In this document: in pieces, positions 59,731-64,000 of the stretch
Layout: every line of letters starts with the position of its first letter
How positions within the stretch are numbered: position 1 is the stretch's first letter
Assembly (NCBI GenBank): GCA_905221605.1
Contig: CAJNDS010000224.1
Span: 1,153,085 to 1,217,084 of the forward strand
DNA from: Symbiodinium natans
Lineage: Eukaryota; Sar; Dinophyceae; Suessiales; Symbiodiniaceae
Reading direction: 5' to 3'
Length of the DNA stretch: 64,000 nt
Translations under genes and position numbers: made by a program
Notes under the pieces: generated by a model
Seen by the model: the letters and a program-made list of their open reading frames with translations, nothing else
Databases searched by the model: none
What the model was told of the DNA's origin: nothing

Positions 59731-59879
59731 TGCAGGTTCATGATACTTAGTAACTCAATAGTAATAACTGCACATATAACCCAGTTATAACCCTACTAGG
59801 GTACTTAAGGGGCATATAAGTGGGTTATTATCACTCCACTTAGAATTGGGATACTACGTGCCCTGAACCTCCACGCAAG
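59731..59879. mobile_element. F1 element
   Basis: TTGCAGGTTCATGATACTTAG ... CTACGTGCCCTGAACCTCCACGCAAG, without telomere-like insert. It abuts a minus-strand exon candidate. Confidence 0.75.
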
Positions 59880-59884
59880 AAAAC

Positions 59885-60395
59885 CCCAGGGCACAGCGTG
59901 GCGCAGGTGAGCTCCGGACAATTCACAGGATGTGAGTCGATGCTGCCGCATCGCCATGGCACAGAGAGGGTCTCTCAGATGACCCGTCCTTTTATGGGCC
60001 CTTAGAACCCTCAACACCTTCAAGGCATTATTCCTCAATCCTAGGTAATATAGGGCTCGGAATAATTACTTATGGCCCTTATATAAACACACTATAATAC
60101 CCCCCCCCCCCCCCGGAAAAAATAAACAAAACAAAACACTGTTCTAATTATTCAGGCCCCGAAATTAAGCCCCTGGAGATGCTGTTTGATGGCCCTCCAC
60201 GAGTGAACATAATTGCACTTCGCATAGCACTCGAAGTTAATCTCTGTCCTACCCTTCGCAGCTTTCTGCCCCAGATTACAGCAAACCCGAAGCCCCAAAC
60301 CTTGAGCCGTAAGCCCTAAACCCAAGATCCCAACCTGGAAACATCTGAGAGGCCACAAGAAGGTAGCTAGGCTTTCCCGGAACACCGTGGGCCGA
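59885..60395 (-). CDS. Minus-strand gene fragment, three exon candidates
   Basis: Exon 60395-60335 reads VFRESLATFLWPLRCFQ with donor GTTGGG. Exon 60265-60161 reads KAAKGRTEINFECYAKCNYV and HSWRAIKQHLQGLNF, in phase 0 with the first. About 59988-59885 reads TGHLRDPLCAMAMRQHRLTS after an F5-like 3' end (GGTTCTAAGGGCCCATAAAAG); its phase with exon 2 is not settled. No recognised domain. Confidence 0.45.
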
Positions 60396-60399
60396 CCTC

Positions 60400-61774
60400 G
60401 GTTTCGATTTAGGGTCTAGGGTTGAGGGTTTAGGGTTTCGGGTTTCGGGGTTTAGGGTCTAGGGTTTAGGGTTTAGGGTTTCGGGGTCCATGGTCTAGGG
60501 TTTAGGGTTTAGGTTAGCGTTTAGGGTTCGGGGTCTGAGGGTTTAAGATTTAGTGTTGGGGGCTCAGGGTTTTCAGCACAGGCTCGTGCTGGGCTTCGCC
60601 ATTGCGGGGTTCGGGTGTGGGCCTTACGGCTGAGGGTTTGGTCTCGCCTCCAAAATTTGCGCCCTGAACCCTAAAAGGCCGCAAGCCCCAAACACCCGCA
60701 CCCCAAACCCTAAACCCTAAACCCTAAATCCTAAGCCCTAAGCCCTAAGCCCTAAACCCGAAACCGTAAACCCGAAACCCTAAACCAAAAAACCTAAAAA
60801 CCCTATAAACCCCAAACCCTAAACCTAAACCCTAAGCCCTAAACCCTAAACCCTAAGCCCTAAACCCTAAACCCTAAACCCTAAACCCTAAACCCTAAAC
60901 CCTAAACCCTAAACCCTAAACCCTAAACCCTAAACCCTAAACCAAGAAAGCCCCGACCTCACTTGAAAGTTCGAGAGCTCCGGCGCGGCCCATGGGTTCC
61001 CTCTCCTACAGGACGTTCATGGGGCAGTTAGAGCTGGGGGGATGTAAATCTTCGGGGTTCAGGGTTTAGGGTTGAGGGCAAGTTTTAGGGTTTGCAGTTC
61101 GGGGGTTTAGGGTTTAGGGTTTAGGGATAGGGTTTAGGGCTTAGGGATAGGGTTTAGGGTTTTGGTGGTTTAGGGTTGAGGGTTTTGGTGGTTTAGGGCT
61201 TAGGGTTTGAGGTTTGGGGCTTAGGGTTTTGCATGGGTTGCTACTTTCTATTGAACTTGTCATAGTTTTGGGTTTCCACACTTTGTAGAAATTATCAGTG
61301 ACCTTTGTTATTCGGAGAAGTCAGGTTGCAACAGCCACGTCTGGGGTATGGTAGGCGGGTCTATTTGGGGTTAGGGCTTAGGGTTTGGGGTGGCTCGACT
61401 AATACGTGTTCCAGCCTTACTCAGGGACCTTAACACCCTGCTTACAACTGCCCCATGAACCTTCAAACATCGTTGGCGTGAAGCAGGGAAGGGAACGCAG
61501 ACTAGGCACGACTTCGCGTCCTTACTTGAAGCTGTTGAAGGTTTAAGGTTTTGGATTTGGCTGCAGCCTGGGACCTTTGCACTTCCATCTTTGTTGACAT
61601 TTACAGGTGCAGATTCAACGTTTGATGTGGCGGCTTCCTTGTTGACCCTCAGCCGTACACCCTGAACCCTAAGCCCCAACCTCAAAAACCCTCAACCCTC
61701 AACCCTAAACTCTCAACCCTCAAGCCTAAACTCTCAACCCTCAAGCCTAAACCCTAAACCCTAAACCCCTAACC

Positions 61775-61813
<39 letters not shown>

Positions 61814-62100
61814 ACCCTAAACCCTAAACCCTAAACCCTAAACCCTACAGCAGACTCAGGGTCGCGGATCGGTAGGGAAGGACGAACGCACATGGGCGAG
61901 CACCCCATGATTTCGGGTTTAAGTTTTGGGGGTATAGGGTTTCAGTGAGTTTAGAGATTAGGATTCAGGGTCTAGGTTTTAGGGTTTGGGGTTCAAGGGG
62001 CTTCAGCGACTCTAGGGATTGGAAGGTTTTGGGGGCTGGGCCAGTGGTGGGCGGGGGGATCGGGATAGATAGGGGTCCTAAACCCTAAACCCTAAACCCT
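60400..62100. repeat. Repeat-rich region: TTTAGGG-like, (CCCTAAA)n, (CCCTCAA)n
   Basis: TTTAGGG-like 60410-60570, CCCTAAA 60690-60945 (last 13 units perfect), TTTAGGG-like 61060-61230, CCCTCAA/CCCTAAA 61670-61850. Between them 61250-61660 is single-copy with a 104-codon minus ORF of no recognised family. Confidence 0.85.
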
Positions 62101-62208
62101 AAACCCTAAAGCCCTAAACCTTCTTGGATCTCCTTGCACTGAGTGCGCCCTTCCCTGTGCTTCACCACTCTGCGCACGAGAGTCACTAGAAAGCTGCCAA
62201 TCTTACAG

Positions 62209-62330
62209 GGTTCTGGCCGACAGTACAGGTTCGAGCCCTGCGGCAGAAAGGTGTTGCACGTGCACGCGTTCACGTTTTTAGTGGTTATGTCGCGCCATCT
62301 GCCTTAGGGAAAGAGACATCAGTTGAACCC
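62209..62330 (+). CDS. Exon candidate
   Basis: After TCTTACAG the frame FWPTVQVRALRQKGVARARV is open to a stop near 62335. On the opposite strand 62600-62440 is open as HRPLVPSRPVTTFRSYGQPA. Only weak support for either. Confidence 0.25.
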
Positions 62331-63149
62331 CTCAAGTTGTAGTTGATTTCGGTCACTGAATGGAGTGAAGCCTCCCTCTTCTTCCCATATTTCGGGTTTT
62401 TGTTGAGTTTAGGGTGTAGGGTTTAGGGTTCCTGAGCTGTGTGGAATATTTTGACGGCATATTCGCAGTACCCCGGCTGAAGCATGCTCGCCTACCGGCG
62501 TGCTGAGAGACCGCCGGCTGTCCATAGCTTCTGAACGTGGTAACGGGCCTGGAAGGAACGAGGGGGCGGTGTGGGCCAGCACCTATAGATAGCAGAGACT
62601 TTTTGGGGGGATTTCTTGTCCGAAGCCCGAGTAGCCATGTGTAAGAGAATGATGCTTTGTTGCCAGAGCTTGTCACCAGCCCTCCTCAGGCTAATCCAGG
62701 CGACCCTTGCTCACAAAGAGATCCATCTATTGCTTTCATGTTCTAGAATCCGAGGAGCCTGGCAAAAGCCCAGTGCCAGTTTTGGCGAAGTTTTGCCCCT
62801 CACATTTCCTTGAAGGTTGCCTCCGGAGCATTCCGTTCTGGATCGAGGCATTGCTTCACCAGGGGCGCTTGCGGTTAAGGGTGGTTTTAGAGTTGAAGCT
62901 TTTTGGGGTTTAGGTTTTTGAGAGTTGTAGGGTTTTAGGAGTTAGGGTAATTAGAGTTTCATTAGGTTTTAGGGTTTGCGCGCGAAGAATGCACCTGCTT
63001 GCTCGCACTTTCCTGCGACCTGAGATGCGTAGTATGTGTTGGATACTCAACAAGATCACCGATTTCCAGTTTCCTTCCTGAAGAACAGATAGTACACATG
63101 AATGCGTATCAAGAAGCAACAAATAGATAGTAACACAGCGCACTTACGT

Positions 63150-63423
63150 GTTTGACAAGTGCGCTAGATCCAGACTCAAACAAGGACACGTACGGTCTAG
63201 GGTGACCTCGGCCTTCGGCCACTGGGTGGCGAATACCAGCGCGACAGTGCGAGCTGCTCAGAACAACAGCGGCCATACTCTTCCAAGCGAGCCACACAAG
63301 GGTGCCACAAGGGTGCCACAAGTGTGTCGACGTCCTCCCCCAACAGGGGTGGCAACTACTGCTGCAGGACGCAGTCTTGGAGGCTCCCAGCCGCAGAGGT
63401 GTGATGAAATCGCACATAAGCAC
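63150..63423 (-). CDS. Minus-strand exon with GTAAGT donor
   Basis: The frame down to 63150 ends YVSLFESGSSALVKH at a GTAAGTGCG donor. Upstream it reads GASKTASCSSSCHPCWGRTS. It begins at about 63423, where an F7 element on the same strand ends in CCCCCAG (63425-63535). The element and donor support a real exon; the protein is not recognised. Confidence 0.45.
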
Positions 63424-63424
63424 C

Positions 63425-63535
63425 TAAGCTCTTACTGGGGGTTTCCGAGATTAGGGGTACCTGGTTGGGGTCGTCATGATGAGGGAATCCTACTATTTGG
63501 TGTACTACTATGGGGGTCGCGTGTTTTGGTAAACT
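63425..63535 (-). mobile_element. F7 element (minus orientation)
   Basis: On the minus strand GGAGTTTACCAAAACACGCG ... CTAATCTCGGAAACCCCCAG, the counterpart of 58378-58484. Confidence 0.6.
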
Positions 63536-63649
63536 CCAACCCTCAACTCTAAAAACACCCTTAGCCGGCTTTAAAAGCACCCTTAGCTGGGTTTATGGTA
63601 CGAGTGTTCATACGGGTAAGAGCACTACCCATATTCCGAACCCCCCTCC

Positions 63650-63760
63650 CCCCCCCAATGCCCTAGGGTGTTAATTAGGGTGTTTGGGTTTTAGGGTGTT
63701 GGACATTAGGGTTTTAGGGTGTTAGGGTTTTACGGTGTTAGGGTGTTAGGGTTTGGGGTA
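63650..63760. repeat. GGGTTTTAGGGTGTTA-type units
   Basis: Degenerate TTAGGGTGT/TTTTAGGG units of telomere-like character. Confidence 0.75.
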
Positions 63761-63921
63761 TCTCGGAGAGGAGTCCGTGCCAAGAGTGCCACGCTGTTCT
63801 CCACGGAGGGGCCAAATTTCTTTTCGGGGAAGGCCCTACGCTTGAAACCCTAAACCCTAAACTCTGACTTCCGAAAGACCAAACCCTACCAGCATTGCTT
63901 TTCCACCCCGAAAGTACACTC

Positions 63922-64000
63922 CCAACTTACTTTGCCAATAGTTGAACTTCAATCTTTGTTGGCTTCCTTATTTAGTAGGAATAATAAAGCTTAACCTTTC
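63922..64000 (+). mobile_element. Copy of the CCAATAGTTGAACTT element
   Basis: CTTACTTTGCCAATAGTTGAACTTC ... TTCCTTATTTAGTAGGAATAATAAAGCTTAA matches 12813-12880 closely. The right side is cut by the window end. Confidence 0.7.

Noticed and set aside
62186-62240. tRNA-like piece with GGTTCGAGCCC and a CTGCC/GGCAG pair
   Set aside because: Only about 54 bases between the pairing ends, and no proper D and anticodon arms; at best a chance match.
1-64000. The window as a true chromosome end because of abundant telomere repeats
   Set aside because: The tracts are short, in both orientations, separated by single-copy DNA and exons, and neither window edge is a telomere array.

Overview
The window looks like nuclear DNA of a dinoflagellate. 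I infer this from four things: (i) plant/dinoflagellate-type telomere heptamers (CCCTAAA/TTTAGGG) scattered through it in both orientations; (ii) genes cut into very small exons whose introns start with GT, GC or GA; (iii) short inverted-repeat elements that coincide with those introns (introners); (iv) protein families typical of dinoflagellates, namely a methyltransferase-like family with FYAGLGN and LEQP motifs, a Mei2-like RRM, and large transposon-like ORFs. The species cannot be named from the sequence. There are no bacterial features, no complete tRNA or rRNA, and no CRISPR.

Layout. 1-7.2 kb: exon islands of a plus-strand coiled-coil gene and two minus-strand exon candidates inside arrays of telomere-like repeats (CCCTAAA, CCCTAAAA, CCCCAAAG, TTTAGGC, CCCCAAA). 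7.2-10 kb: little that can be supported. 10.0-15.4 kb and 33.4-35.3 kb: two halves of what looks like one plus-strand gene with a signal peptide, repeated PilJ/NIT-like sensor domains, one C-terminal membrane helix and a short tail. The roughly 18 kb between the halves (15.5-32.1 kb) holds minus-strand genes: a large transposase-like ORF, a GIY-YIG-like protein, dinoflagellate modules of unknown function, a methyltransferase-like gene, and a K/A-rich plus acidic protein. In that block the intron filler is mostly the 9-mer CCCTATAAA rather than CCCTAAA. 35.3-44 kb: a diverged duplication, long repeat arrays, a gene-start exon at 39.8 kb, and a CAA/CAG plus CG repeat block at 42 kb. 44.5-48 kb: the end of a second PilJ-like gene, then a HEAT-repeat gene. 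49-53.5 kb: a Mei2-like RRM gene in at least five small exons. 54.1-55.7 kb: a gene with several frame-checked splice junctions. 56.0-56.6 kb: a 530 bp C/T tract. 57-64 kb: isolated exon candidates among repeats.

The unifying feature is the set of introner-like families (called F1-F8 here). Their terminal inverted repeats hold the splice sites, and many copies carry a telomere-like tract between or beside the two ends. Several reading frames join perfectly across these elements. A second group of junctions joins only if one extra G is kept. Exon ends are inferred by eye from frame, splice dinucleotides and protein character. No transcript data were available.
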